DNA from: Escherichia fergusonii ATCC 35469
Lineage (GTDB): Bacteria > Pseudomonadota > Gammaproteobacteria > Enterobacterales > Enterobacteriaceae
Reading direction: 5' to 3'
DNA: 64,000 nucleotides
NCBI RefSeq assembly: GCF_000026225.1
Contig: NC_011740.1
Location: 1,426,001 to 1,490,000 of the forward strand
Shown here: positions 9,903-18,688 of the stretch, in pieces
How positions within the stretch are numbered: the first letter of the stretch is position 1
Layout of the letters: every line of letters starts with the position of its first letter
Position numbers and translations under genes: made by a program
Notes under the pieces: model-generated
The model's input: only the letters and a program-made list of their open reading frames with translations
Told to the model about the DNA's origin: nothing
The model's database searches: none

Positions 9903-9918
9903 TAGACCAGTCGGTCTA
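9903..9918. promoter_or_regulatory. NemR operator upstream of nemR
   Basis: The 16-bp imperfect palindrome TAGACCAGTCGGTCTA fits the TAGACC-N4-GGTCTA pattern expected for a TetR-type dimer and for the NemR box known in E. coli. It sits directly before nemR, as needed for autorepression. Confidence 0.8.
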
Positions 9919-9990
9919 GTGCAAGCAAAGTTGCTACTTTGGGCATTAACAGCTTCAATAATGGTAATAATCTTATCTGAGGAGGGCGAG

Positions 9991-10230
9991 GTGGCGGAGC
10001 AATTAGAGTTCTTTCCCGTCCAGAGCCCGTGCCGGGGAATTTGCCAGTCTGACGAACGCGGATTTTGTCGCGGCTGTTTTCGTAGTCGGGATGAGCGTTT
10101 TAACTGGAATAAAATGAGCGATGGCGAAAAACAAGAGGTGCTGCGCCTTTGTCGGCAGCGATTAACGCGCAAATTACGTGCAAATAAGCCAGCGTCATCA
10201 GACGAACCGGAGCAACCATCACTCTTTTGA
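9991..10230 (+). CDS. ydhL: Small Cys-rich DUF1289 protein YdhL
   Basis: 79-aa protein of unknown function belonging to DUF1289. The GTG at 9991 is chosen because it follows GGAGG and gives the K-12-like N-terminus (M)AEQLEFFPV. Conserved cysteines are in SPCRGICQ and GFCRGCFR, a pattern suggesting metal binding (inference). It is divergent from nemR and is followed by ydhF. Confidence 0.88.
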   Translation: MAEQLEFFPVQSPCRGICQSDERGFCRGCFRSRDERFNWNKMSDGEKQEVLRLCRQRLTRKLRANKPASSDEPEQPSLF

Positions 10231-10278
10231 ACATAATCTTGCGTATACTCCTCTCATATCTGATAAGAGGAAGCGATT

Positions 10279-11175
10279 ATGGTTCAGCGTATTACTATTG
10301 CACCGCAAGGCCCGGAGTTTTCCCGTTTTGTGATGGGCTACTGGCGATTGATGGACTGGAATATGTCCGCCCGCCAGCTGGTCAGCTTTATTGAAGAGCA
10401 TCTGGATCTCGGCGTAACTACCGTGGACCACGCTGATATTTATGGCGGCTATCAGTGCGAAGCAGCGTTTGGCGAGGCACTGAAACTGGCACCTCATCTG
10501 CGTGAACGGATGGAAATTGTCAGCAAATGCGGTATCGCGACGACCGCGCGTGAAGAAAATGTCATTGGTCATTATATTACTGACCGCGATCACATCATTA
10601 AGAGCGCCGAACAGTCGCTGATTAATCTCGCGACCGATCATCTGGATCTGCTGTTAATCCACCGACCAGACCCGTTAATGGATGCCGATGAAGTGGCAGA
10701 CGCGTTTAAGCATCTGCATCAGAGCGGCAAAGTGCGTCATTTTGGCGTATCGAACTTTACGCCTGCGCAATTTGCGCTGTTGCAATCGCGTCTGCCGTTT
10801 ACCCTTGCCACTAATCAGGTGGAAATATCCCCGGTGCATCAGCCGTTACTGTTGGATGGCACGCTCGACCAACTGCAGCAACTGCGTGTTCGTCCGATGG
10901 CGTGGTCCTGCCTTGGTGGTGGTCGTCTGTTTAATGATGATTATTTCCAGCCGCTGCGTGATGAACTGGCTGTGGTGGCGGAGGAGTTAAACGCGGGCTC
11001 TATTGAACAGGTGGTTTACGCCTGGGTGTTACGTTTACCGTCGCAGCCGCTGCCAATTATCGGCTCAGGTAAAATTGAGCGTGTACGGGCGGCTGTCGAA
11101 GCAGAAACATTGAAAATGACCCGTCAACAATGGTTCCGTATCCGTAAAGCAGCACTAGGTTACGACGTACCGTAA
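10279..11175 (+). CDS. ydhF: Aldo/keto reductase YdhF
   Basis: Predicted cytosolic NADPH-dependent oxidoreductase of the aldo-keto reductase superfamily; physiological substrate unknown. 298 aa. The catalytic Asp and Tyr region VDHADIYGGY, the Lys in VSKCG and the His in LLLIHRPDPL are visible, and GVSNFTPAQF is a typical AKR motif. It lies 48 bp after ydhL in the same direction. Confidence 0.94.
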   Translation: MVQRITIAPQGPEFSRFVMGYWRLMDWNMSARQLVSFIEEHLDLGVTTVDHADIYGGYQCEAAFGEALKLAPHLRERMEIVSKCGIATTAREENVIGHYITDRDHIIKSAEQSLINLATDHLDLLLIHRPDPLMDADEVADAFKHLHQSGKVRHFGVSNFTPAQFALLQSRLPFTLATNQVEISPVHQPLLLDGTLDQLQQLRVRPMAWSCLGGGRLFNDDYFQPLRDELAVVAEELNAGSIEQVVYAWVLRLPSQPLPIIGSGKIERVRAAVEAETLKMTRQQWFRIRKAALGYDVP

Positions 11176-11255
11176 GCACTTTTAGGAATAGCCGCCGTTC
11201 AAAAATGTGTCACTGGTTTACACTTATTCAGGAATGCACAATGAACGGAGGTCCT

Positions 11256-11777
11256 ATGAAACGTTTTAGTCTGGCCATTCTGGCGCTGGTTGTTGCGACC
11301 GGCGCACAAGCTGCCAGTGAAAAAGTCGAGATGAACCTCGTTACGTCGCAAGGGGTTGGGCAGACAATTGGTAGCGTCACCATTACTGAAACCGATAAAG
11401 GTCTGGAGTTTTCGCCCGATCTGAAAGCATTACCTCCCGGTGAACATGGCTTCCATATTCATGCAAAAGGAAGCTGCCAGCCAGCCACCAAAGATGGAAA
11501 AGCCAGCGCCGCGGAATCCGCAGGCGGGCATCTTGATCCACAAAATACCGGTAAACATGAAGGGCCAGAAGGTGCCGGACATTTAGGCGATCTGCCTGCA
11601 CTGGTAGTCAATAATGACGGCAAAGCTACCGATGCTGTCATCGCGCCTCGTCTGAAATCACTGGATGAAATCAAAGACAAAGCACTGATGGTTCACGTTG
11701 GCGGCGATAATATGTCCGATCAACCTAAACCGCTGGGCGGTGGCGGTGAACGCTATGCCTGTGGAGTGATTAAGTAA
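11256..11777 (+). CDS. sodC: Periplasmic Cu/Zn superoxide dismutase
   Basis: Removes superoxide in the periplasm. 173 aa from ATG 11256, preceded by GGAGG; this start gives the signal peptide MKRFSLAILALVVATGAQA. Metal-ligand His residues are in GFHIHAKG, GGHLDPQ and MVHVGGDN, and the disulphide Cys residues are in GSCQP and RYACGV. The stop codon directly abuts the stop of ydhK on the opposite strand with no gap. Confidence 0.97.
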   Translation: MKRFSLAILALVVATGAQAASEKVEMNLVTSQGVGQTIGSVTITETDKGLEFSPDLKALPPGEHGFHIHAKGSCQPATKDGKASAAESAGGHLDPQNTGKHEGPEGAGHLGDLPALVVNNDGKATDAVIAPRLKSLDEIKDKALMVHVGGDNMSDQPKPLGGGGERYACGVIK

Positions 11778-13787
11778 CTAAGAGCCCAGCGTACCTTGCG
11801 CCGGCGCGTGCTCAAGTTGCGAAAGCGAGCAGTGCAGTCGCCAGACAATTGCCGCCAGCTCCTGGGCGGCAGGTTGATGATGACGGACAAGTGCATCACA
11901 AATACGTTGTAACTCTTCAAGCGTGGCAGCCAGCGAACGTTGCTGAACGCCACGCTCACTCATCACTCCCCGCAGCAATGCAATACAGTTATCCCTGACA
12001 CGCGCAAGTGGATCTGAGCGTGACTCCCAGTCACGCAATTGCCAGACCACATGTGAACAATTCAGTAGTACGACTCCCCAACGTAACAACCAGCGGCGGG
12101 CTGGCGCATCCTGACTATTACTTAGCTGACTGACATGATGGTAAGTCAGAGATTCAAACTCGCTTTCGCTAAGTGAAGGGCGACGGCTAAGCTGATCAAC
12201 AAAATTACGGCGTAACGCGCGAATATGGCGGCGACTTTTGCGCGCGTCAGAACCTGGACGAAGGGTTGCGAAGGCCAGCCACGCGATGCCAACACCGACA
12301 ATTTTCGCGGTATTGTCATTAAGAAAATCAGCAAAATCATAAACCGGCGGGTTGGTAACAGAGATAAATGATCCCATGAAAACAATGAGCTGCCCCCATA
12401 ATGCCGCCAGTTTAGGCATTTGTAGCTTAAGCAATTGCATTGTGGTCAGTAAAGGAAACAAAAAGAACAAAAATTGCCACAACTCACTAATTTGTACCAT
12501 CAGCCCGAATTTCACCACAAAACTGAATAACGAAAGTAGAACCAGAGTAAGCATCAGTAATGAAAGTGATTTAAAGGGGGCCGCAACAGCTGAGTAGAGT
12601 ACGCAACTTATGGCTGCGAGCGTTAATGCACCTGAACCATATTCCCACTGTGCTCCAATACTCCATGCGCCGATTACCATTAACGTACTGAAGGTACGCA
12701 ATCCACTCCACGCAGCTTCGGCATTATCAGTATGGCGGGCGAGTGCTGGCGTCCGGGTTATTGAGATTTGCTCTGGTGCAGCTCCGTTTTGCATCATTTG
12801 TAGCTGCTGGCTGCTTTTCAGAAATAATCTCGCAAAATATCTCAGTCGTAGCCAGAAGGCGACATGGCGGTAATCACTTTTATCATATGGATAAAGTGGA
12901 GCAAGGAGCCGCGCAACGGTATAAAAATGCGTATGTGGATCGGCTAGAGCAGTAAGAAGATTTTCAATAACTTTTCGCGTATTGTCAGGCGGTGAGGGCC
13001 AGTTAACCAGCATCCTTCTCTGACTGGAAATAACACTGGTTAACCGAAGTTGCCGATGCAACAACGCATTCAACAGGGCGTTATGGCGACGGAAACGGTA
13101 GTGACTCCAGAAGGCCTGAATACGCAGAAGATTCATGGTTAAAATCTGTCCAATAACACCTTCATGTGCTGAGCGAATGGCTTCTGTTGTTTCCGGTTGC
13201 CACAACAGCCGGGCATGTTCCAGCAGGCGGGCATTCATATTCTTTAATGAGGTTAAAAGTGTGGTGCCATCGGAGGTGCTGGGCAAAACCATCATCATCA
13301 TCGCCCCACATAAGATCCCCACAATCACTTCACAGACCCGCGCCTGGGCGATATCCCAGAGTTGGGTGCTTTCGGTAATATTGATCATCGGGAAGGCAAT
13401 GATTGCTGCGGTATAGCCTGCCAGTTGAAAAGCGTAAGCAACGTTATTACTGAAGTGCGCGCAAGCCCAGGTGCAAAATCCAATCCATGCCGACATGCTC
13501 AGTAGAAAAAACCAGGGTTCATTCAGAGTATGCCCGGCGAGAAGAAGCGCTGCGGTGGCACCAAGCAGGCTTCCTCCGATTCGACCAAAACTTTTACTGA
13601 TAACACCACCAACCGTAGGAAAGCTCACTACTGCAGCAGAGGTCATTGCCCAATAAGGTTCGTCAAGATCGAAATAGTAAGCCACCGTCAATGCCAGACA
13701 CATAGCAATGCAATTTCTTAGTGCATAGCGCCATTGTGCAGTTGTAGCCCGTATCCAGGGGGCATTTCGGAGGCTGGGAACTTTCAT
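11778..13787 (-). CDS. ydhK: FUSC-family inner-membrane efflux component YdhK
   Basis: Putative aromatic-acid-type exporter related to AaeB. 669 aa with two clusters of membrane helices (about 25-170 and 370-500), each followed by a cytosolic domain, the usual FUSC layout. It starts immediately after ydhJ, so ydhI-ydhJ-ydhK form one operon resembling aaeXAB. Substrate unknown. Confidence 0.92.
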   Translation of the reverse strand: MKVPSLRNAPWIRATTAQWRYALRNCIAMCLALTVAYYFDLDEPYWAMTSAAVVSFPTVGGVISKSFGRIGGSLLGATAALLLAGHTLNEPWFFLLSMSAWIGFCTWACAHFSNNVAYAFQLAGYTAAIIAFPMINITESTQLWDIAQARVCEVIVGILCGAMMMMVLPSTSDGTTLLTSLKNMNARLLEHARLLWQPETTEAIRSAHEGVIGQILTMNLLRIQAFWSHYRFRRHNALLNALLHRQLRLTSVISSQRRMLVNWPSPPDNTRKVIENLLTALADPHTHFYTVARLLAPLYPYDKSDYRHVAFWLRLRYFARLFLKSSQQLQMMQNGAAPEQISITRTPALARHTDNAEAAWSGLRTFSTLMVIGAWSIGAQWEYGSGALTLAAISCVLYSAVAAPFKSLSLLMLTLVLLSLFSFVVKFGLMVQISELWQFLFFLFPLLTTMQLLKLQMPKLAALWGQLIVFMGSFISVTNPPVYDFADFLNDNTAKIVGVGIAWLAFATLRPGSDARKSRRHIRALRRNFVDQLSRRPSLSESEFESLTYHHVSQLSNSQDAPARRWLLRWGVVLLNCSHVVWQLRDWESRSDPLARVRDNCIALLRGVMSERGVQQRSLAATLEELQRICDALVRHHQPAAQELAAIVWRLHCSLSQLEHAPAQGTLGS

Positions 13788-14645
13788 TTATTGGCCAATC
13801 GCCACGCTGCATGTTGTGCCAGCAACCAGAGTTACATCTTTGGGCAGGTGATTGAATTCGATGCGTACGGGCACCCGTTGTGCCAGACGAACCCAGGGCA
13901 CATTAGGTTTGATATCGGGTACCAGACCAGAATCACTCTCGACACTCTGATCATATATAGCTCGCCCAATGCTGGAAACGTGACCCTGTAACTTCACATT
14001 GCCACTGTATAAAGTGATTTGGGCAGGAGCACCTTCACGAATATGTTGCAGTTTAGTTTCTTCAAAATACCCCATGACATAAAACGATTTGCTGTCAATG
14101 AGGGCGAAAAGAGGAGTTCCGGTGGTCGCGTAATCGCCAACGCGGGTGGACAGATTTGTGACCCAACCTGCTACAGGAGCACGAACTTCCGTTTGTGCCA
14201 GTTGCCATTGCGCCTGTTTTAACGAAGCTTTGGCTTCATCTACACTGGCCTGCATTGCTTTAACGTTCAAATTTGCAGTATCCAGCTCTTCAACAGAAAT
14301 AAATTTTTGTGATAAATGGCGACGGCGTGTCGCTTCGTTGTTTGCCTTTGCTAAATCCGACTGCGCTTTCGCCAGCTGGGCCTCGGCGTTCAGTTCTGCA
14401 ATTTTAAAGGGCGTATTATCAATGATAAATAAGACGTCATTGGCATTAACAAATTGATTATCCTTAACATTTAATTTACTAATCCGACCAGAAACTTGTG
14501 GGGCGACACTCACTTGTTCAGCACGGATTTTGCCATCACGCGTCCAGGGCGACTGCATGTAATAATTCCATAACCACCAACCCGCCAGGATAGCGATAGT
14601 TGCGATGGCAATAGTTGAAAAATACTTAACTGTTTTAAGCGACAT
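13788..14645 (-). CDS. ydhJ: HlyD-family periplasmic adaptor YdhJ
   Basis: Membrane-fusion protein expected to link YdhK to an outer-membrane channel. 285 aa from ATG 14645 (MSLKTVKYFST), chosen over an in-frame GTG 9 bp upstream because it matches the K-12 N-terminus. There is one N-terminal anchor helix (about 8-25), a biotinyl-lipoyl-like section (PWTRDGKIRAEQVSVAPQVSG), a coiled coil (about 80-150) and a beta-barrel C-terminus. Confidence 0.92.
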   Translation of the reverse strand: MSLKTVKYFSTIAIATIAILAGWWLWNYYMQSPWTRDGKIRAEQVSVAPQVSGRISKLNVKDNQFVNANDVLFIIDNTPFKIAELNAEAQLAKAQSDLAKANNEATRRRHLSQKFISVEELDTANLNVKAMQASVDEAKASLKQAQWQLAQTEVRAPVAGWVTNLSTRVGDYATTGTPLFALIDSKSFYVMGYFEETKLQHIREGAPAQITLYSGNVKLQGHVSSIGRAIYDQSVESDSGLVPDIKPNVPWVRLAQRVPVRIEFNHLPKDVTLVAGTTCSVAIGQ

Positions 14646-14647
14646 AT

Positions 14648-14884
14648 TCACCACACAATTAACAAGACCAGTCCAAGGCAGACGCTAAGGATAAAAAGGG
14701 ATAAATCCATAAGCAGGGGATGCCATATTTCACCCGAATAGATCCACTCACGAAGTAGTCGGTGAATAACTAACCAGATAATGAAACCCACTGCAAACGC
14801 CTTGAAAATAGGAGGGAAGTAAACCGATGCACCAATCACCAGATCTTGAAGCGGTAATCCTGTTTCGTTAAGTATAAACTTCAC
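14648..14884 (-). CDS. ydhI: DUF1656 small membrane protein YdhI
   Basis: 78 aa with two predicted transmembrane segments (about 10-40 and 55-77). Members of this family head operons with an HlyD adaptor and a FUSC protein (as aaeX does). It is divergent from slyA across about 200 bp. The function in the pump is not established. Confidence 0.9.
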   Translation of the reverse strand: MKFILNETGLPLQDLVIGASVYFPPIFKAFAVGFIIWLVIHRLLREWIYSGEIWHPLLMDLSLFILSVCLGLVLLIVW

Positions 14885-15059
14885 GAGAAATATTCCTTTG
14901 CGTCAGTTAACGCGGTTTTTTTGTTGGTAAAATTCCGATGCAAAATGAGTGTTTTTTTCGTGTAATTTCTGAAAAATATGCCTGAGATTAATTAAATGGC
15001 GTAATATATTTGTTTTAGTAATGGAATTGCTGCAAACTATTATAAATGAGCATAATATC

Positions 15060-15071
15060 TTAGCAAGCTAA
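15060..15071. promoter_or_regulatory. SlyA box in the slyA leader
   Basis: The palindrome TTAGCAAGCTAA is identical to the published SlyA consensus site. It lies just upstream of the slyA ribosome site and downstream of a CATAATAT -10-like element, consistent with autoregulation. It is also within range of the divergent ydhIJK promoter. Confidence 0.85.
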
Positions 15072-15087
15072 TTATAAGGAGATGAAA

Positions 15088-15522
15088 TTGGAATCGCCAC
15101 TAGGTTCTGATCTGGCACGGTTGGTGCGCATATGGCGTGCTCTGATAGACCATCGCCTGAAACCTCTGGAATTAACTCAGACGCACTGGGTGACGCTACA
15201 CAGCATTCATCAATTGCCGCCTGAACAATCACAAATTCAACTGGCTAAAGCGATTGGCATCGAACAGCCTTCCCTGGTGCGCACCTTAGATCAACTCGAA
15301 GAAAAAGGGTTGATTTCACGTCAGACCTGCGCGAGCGATCGCCGGGCAAAACGCATTAAGTTGACGGAAAAAGCCGAGCCACTTATTGCAGATATGGAAG
15401 CGGTGATCAACAAAACGCGCAGTGAAATTCTTGAAGGTATCGCACCAGAAGAAATTGAACTGTTGGTCAAACTGATTGCCCGACTTGAACACAACATCAT
15501 TACGCTACAGGCGCAAGGATAA
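15088..15522 (+). CDS. slyA: MarR-family regulator SlyA
   Basis: Winged-helix regulator that counteracts H-NS silencing and responds to small aromatic ligands. A TTG start at 15088 is chosen: AAGGAG (15076-15081) is correctly spaced for it but abuts the in-frame ATG at 15082 with no spacer. This gives 144 aa, as known for SlyA. The recognition-helix region IGIEQPSLVRTLDQLEEKG and the wing CASDRRAKRIKLT are visible. Confidence 0.95.
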   Translation: MESPLGSDLARLVRIWRALIDHRLKPLELTQTHWVTLHSIHQLPPEQSQIQLAKAIGIEQPSLVRTLDQLEEKGLISRQTCASDRRAKRIKLTEKAEPLIADMEAVINKTRSEILEGIAPEEIELLVKLIARLEHNIITLQAQG

Positions 15523-15535
15523 ACTTCAGATAATT

Positions 15536-15558
15536 AAGGGGGCAGTAGTTGCCCCCTT
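15536..15558. terminator. Bidirectional terminator between slyA and slyB
   Basis: Stem AAGGGGGCA / TGCCCCCTT with a short loop, followed by TT on the + side and preceded by AATTA on the other. It lies between two convergent stop codons. Confidence 0.88.
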
Positions 15559-15567
15559 TTGTCATTA

Positions 15568-16035
15568 TTAGCGAGGAGAAACAGTGACCTGGCTACCGTT
15601 GCTTGCCAGTACGACACGTTGACCTGCGGAGAAATGGGTGCTCCCTTGTTTCTGCACGACCATGATGGTTTTGCCATCATCCTTACGGATTTCCAGCTCC
15701 ACACCATCAGTTTTGTTCAGCGCACTCTGCACGCCCTGGCCTGCGACCCCACCTGCAACAGCTCCCGCTGCAGTTGCCAGTGAACGACCTGTGCCGCCTC
15801 CTACGGTATTACCCAGGAAACCACCGAGAACCGCACCGCCAATAGCGCCGATGACATTCGCATCATCACCACCTTGAATTTTTACCGGGCGGACATTAAC
15901 AATTGTACCGTAGCTGACATTCTGAATCTGCTTTGCTTCAGAGGCAGTATAGACATCCCCTGAAAGGGTGTCATTGTTCACACAACCTACTAAAGAAAGA
16001 CCAACCATTGACATAATGAGCGCACGTTTAATCAT
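15568..16035 (-). CDS. slyB: Outer-membrane lipoprotein SlyB
   Basis: 155-aa lipoprotein of the 17-kDa surface-antigen (glycine-zipper) family that helps keep the outer membrane intact. The signal peptide ends in the lipobox LVGC (Cys18). The glycine-rich stretch from about 60 to 100 (GAIGGAVLGGFLGNTVGGG) is the family hallmark. In E. coli it belongs to the PhoPQ regulon. Only a weak match to a PhoP box (TGTTTA-N5-AGATTA) was seen about 140 bp upstream. Confidence 0.95.
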   Translation of the reverse strand: MIKRALIMSMVGLSLVGCVNNDTLSGDVYTASEAKQIQNVSYGTIVNVRPVKIQGGDDANVIGAIGGAVLGGFLGNTVGGGTGRSLATAAGAVAGGVAGQGVQSALNKTDGVELEIRKDDGKTIMVVQKQGSTHFSAGQRVVLASNGSQVTVSPR

Positions 16036-16308
16036 TGAAAAATCTCCTGTTTACCATAAAACGCCACACTGGCATCCCTCTCAGTAAAGTCTATGATATT
16101 TGTCGTATCTGGATGATAGGATCGTCCAGAACGGTGACGAAATCATGATGAGAATCGGGTAATCTTATTATAAACAACTCATTCACTAAAATTATTAATT
16201 TCACGTAAACCACAGGCTAAAACAGCTAAAAAAATAGCTGAAGCATGGCATTGACGAGGCGTTTGTGGTGGAGTGTGACAGATAAATTATGCTGCATAAG
16301 GAAGGCCT

Positions 16309-17433
16309 ATGAGATCCGGTCGTTATATTGGCGTTATGTCAGGAACCAGCCTTGATGGAGTTGATGTGGTGCTGGCGGCGATAGATGAAAACATGGTGGC
16401 GCAGCAAGCCAGCCTGAGTTGGCCTATCCCGGTCGAACTCAAACAGGCCGTGCTGGATATTTGCCAGGGCCAACAACTCACACTTTCTCAGTTTGGACAA
16501 CTCGATACCCGATTAGGCATCTTGTTTGCTGATGCCGTAAATGGTTTGCTGGCACAAGAAAACCTACAACCGCAGGATATCGTGGCAATAGGCTGCCACG
16601 GTCAAACGGTCTGGCATGAACCACAAGGCCCGGCTCCCCATACTTTGCAAATTGGTGATAACAATCAGATCGTTGCCCGTACAGGCATCACCGTTGTCGG
16701 GGATTTTCGTCGCCGTGATATCGCGCTCGGTGGACAAGGCGCACCACTGGTGCCGGCGTTTCATCATGCACTGTTAGCACATCCTACCGAACGACGGATG
16801 GTGCTAAATATTGGGGGTATTGCCAATCTGTCAATGCTTCTCCCCGGACAACCAGTACGGGGTTACGACACCGGTCCTGGTAACATGTTGATGGATGCCT
16901 GGATCTGGCGGCAGTGTGCCAAACCGTATGATAAAGATGCTCAGTGGGCCTGTGAAGGGAATGTCGTGTTACCGTTGTTACAGCAAATGCTTAACGATCC
17001 CTACTTTGCCGCACCAGCACCAAAAAGTACCGGGCGTGAATACTTCAATTATGGCTGGCTGGAACGTCATCTACAGAAATTCCCAGGACTGCGGTCGCGG
17101 GACGTTCAGGCGACACTGGCAGAACTTACTGCTGTGACTATCTCCGAGCAAGTCTTGTTGAGCGGAGGCTGCGATCGCCTGATGGTGTGTGGCGGAGGAA
17201 GTCGCAATCCATTAGTAATGGCGCGTCTGGCTGGTTTACTGCCTGGCACAGAGGTGACCACAACAGATACGGCAGGTATCAGTGGTGATGATATGGAGGC
17301 TTTAGCTTTTGCATGGCTTGCCTGGCGAACACTGGCTGGTCTGGCGGGCAATTTACCGTCGGTCACTGGCGCCAGTGAGGCGACAGTGCTTGGCGCAATT
17401 TTTCCAGCTAATCCCCCGCGAACTCAGAGTTAA
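16309..17433 (+). CDS. anmK: Anhydro-N-acetylmuramic acid kinase
   Basis: Phosphorylates and opens 1,6-anhydro-MurNAc to MurNAc-6-phosphate for cell-wall recycling in the cytosol. 374 aa, a few residues longer at the C-terminus than K-12. The ATP-binding MSGTSLDGVD motif is at residues 10-19. Further family motifs are DFRRRDIALGGQGAPLVPAF and GYDTGPGNMLMD, with the C-terminal GGGSRN. Translation starts at ATG 16309 after AAGGAAG. Confidence 0.96.
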   Translation: MRSGRYIGVMSGTSLDGVDVVLAAIDENMVAQQASLSWPIPVELKQAVLDICQGQQLTLSQFGQLDTRLGILFADAVNGLLAQENLQPQDIVAIGCHGQTVWHEPQGPAPHTLQIGDNNQIVARTGITVVGDFRRRDIALGGQGAPLVPAFHHALLAHPTERRMVLNIGGIANLSMLLPGQPVRGYDTGPGNMLMDAWIWRQCAKPYDKDAQWACEGNVVLPLLQQMLNDPYFAAPAPKSTGREYFNYGWLERHLQKFPGLRSRDVQATLAELTAVTISEQVLLSGGCDRLMVCGGGSRNPLVMARLAGLLPGTEVTTTDTAGISGDDMEALAFAWLAWRTLAGLAGNLPSVTGASEATVLGAIFPANPPRTQS

Positions 17434-17477
17434 CTGAATTTTTCTTAGTCATACTGCCGTTACACTAGGAATGTTAG

Positions 17478-17496
17478 GGAGGGCGTTTTGCCCTCC
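17478..17496 (+). other. Hairpin in the mliC leader
   Basis: Stem GGAGGGC / GCCCTCC with a GTTTT loop, without a T-tract, 28 bp before the mliC start. It may be the anmK transcript end or a leader structure. Confidence 0.4.
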
Positions 17497-17524
17497 GGAC
17501 CAGGAAAGTCTTCAGGATGCTGCT

Positions 17525-17848
17525 ATGAAAAAACTGTTACTCCTTTGCTTACCGCTGATTCTTACAGGCTGTAGTGCTTTTAATCAGTTTGTTGAGACGT
17601 TGCAAACCGAGACGCTGGAATACCAGTGTGATGAAAAACCGTTGACAGTAAAACTGAATAATCCTCGCCAGGTGGTGAGTTTTGTCTACGATAATAAATT
17701 GCTTAATCTGAAACAGGGAATTTCAGCTTCAGGGACGCGTTATAGCGATGGAATTTATGTTTTCTGGTCGAAGGGTAACGAGGCGACGGTCTATAAACGT
17801 GACCGTATCGTCTTGAATAACTGCCAGTTACAAAATAACCAGCGTTGA
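17525..17848 (+). CDS. mliC: Membrane-bound C-type lysozyme inhibitor MliC
   Basis: Outer-membrane lipoprotein that blocks C-type lysozyme. 107 aa from ATG 17525, the start of a classical lipoprotein signal (MKKLLLLCLPLILTGC, lipid Cys16). The mature part has the MliC signature with paired Cys residues (YQCDEKPL, NNCQLQ) and the SASGTRYSDG loop that contacts lysozyme in the family. Confidence 0.93.
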   Translation: MKKLLLLCLPLILTGCSAFNQFVETLQTETLEYQCDEKPLTVKLNNPRQVVSFVYDNKLLNLKQGISASGTRYSDGIYVFWSKGNEATVYKRDRIVLNNCQLQNNQR

Positions 17849-17905
17849 GATTTTTCCAGGGGCGGCGCACAATAGCGTCACCCACTGACAATGAAAATCG
17901 AACGT

Positions 17906-18562
17906 ATGTCTGATAACGATGAACTGCAGCAAATTGCTCATTTGCGCCGCGAATATACCAAAGGTGGTTTACGCCGCCGCGATCTTCCTGCCGATCCATT
18001 AACTCTTTTCGAACGTTGGTTGTCTCAGGCCTGTGAGGCCAAACTGGCTGATCCAACTGCGATGGTTGTCGCTACTGTTGATGAAAATGGTCAGCCTTAT
18101 CAGCGAATTGTCTTACTCAAACATTACGATGAAAAAGGGATGGTGTTTTACACGAATCTGGGCAGTCGCAAAGCGCACCAGATTGAAAGTAATCCCCGAG
18201 TCAGTTTGCTTTTTCCATGGCATACCCTTGAGCGTCAGGTGATGGTGACTGGCAAAGCCGAACGCCTTTCAACGCTGGAGGTCGTAAAATATTTTCATAG
18301 CCGTCCTCGCGACAGCCAGATAGGGGCATGGGTGTCTAAACAATCCAGTCGTATTTCCGCTCGCGGTATTCTGGAGAGCAAATTCCTCGAACTGAAACAG
18401 AAATTCCAGCAAGGTGAAGTTCCATTGCCCAGTTTTTGGGGCGGTTTCCGCGTCAGTATGGAACAAATAGAGTTCTGGCAGGGTGGAGAACACCGTCTTC
18501 ATGACCGCTTTTTATACCAGCGTGAAAACGACGCATGGAAAATTGACCGTCTCGCTCCCTGA
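17906..18562 (+). CDS. pdxH: Pyridoxine/pyridoxamine 5'-phosphate oxidase
   Basis: FMN-dependent final step of pyridoxal-5'-phosphate synthesis and salvage. 218 aa from ATG 17906 (MSDNDELQQ), chosen over an in-frame ATG 15 bp upstream because it gives the known length. FMN-binding RIVLLKHYDEKG and GSRKAHQ, and the substrate-region RISARGILES, are visible. pdxY, another PLP-salvage gene, lies 1.5 kb downstream after tyrS. Confidence 0.96.
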   Translation: MSDNDELQQIAHLRREYTKGGLRRRDLPADPLTLFERWLSQACEAKLADPTAMVVATVDENGQPYQRIVLLKHYDEKGMVFYTNLGSRKAHQIESNPRVSLLFPWHTLERQVMVTGKAERLSTLEVVKYFHSRPRDSQIGAWVSKQSSRISARGILESKFLELKQKFQQGEVPLPSFWGGFRVSMEQIEFWQGGEHRLHDRFLYQRENDAWKIDRLAP

Positions 18563-18688
18563 AGATGCAAAAATCTTGTTTTAAGCGCTGGCACTCCTGA
18601 TTCCGGCGCTTTATCCTATGTCTCTTTCGCATCTGGCGAAAAGTCGTGTACCGGCAAAGGTGCAGTCGTTATATACATGGAGATTTTG

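Noticed and set aside
11774..11781. Zero-gap convergent stops of sodC and ydhK as a possible fusion or error
   Set aside because: Both proteins have complete family-length C-termini; the arrangement is simply compact.
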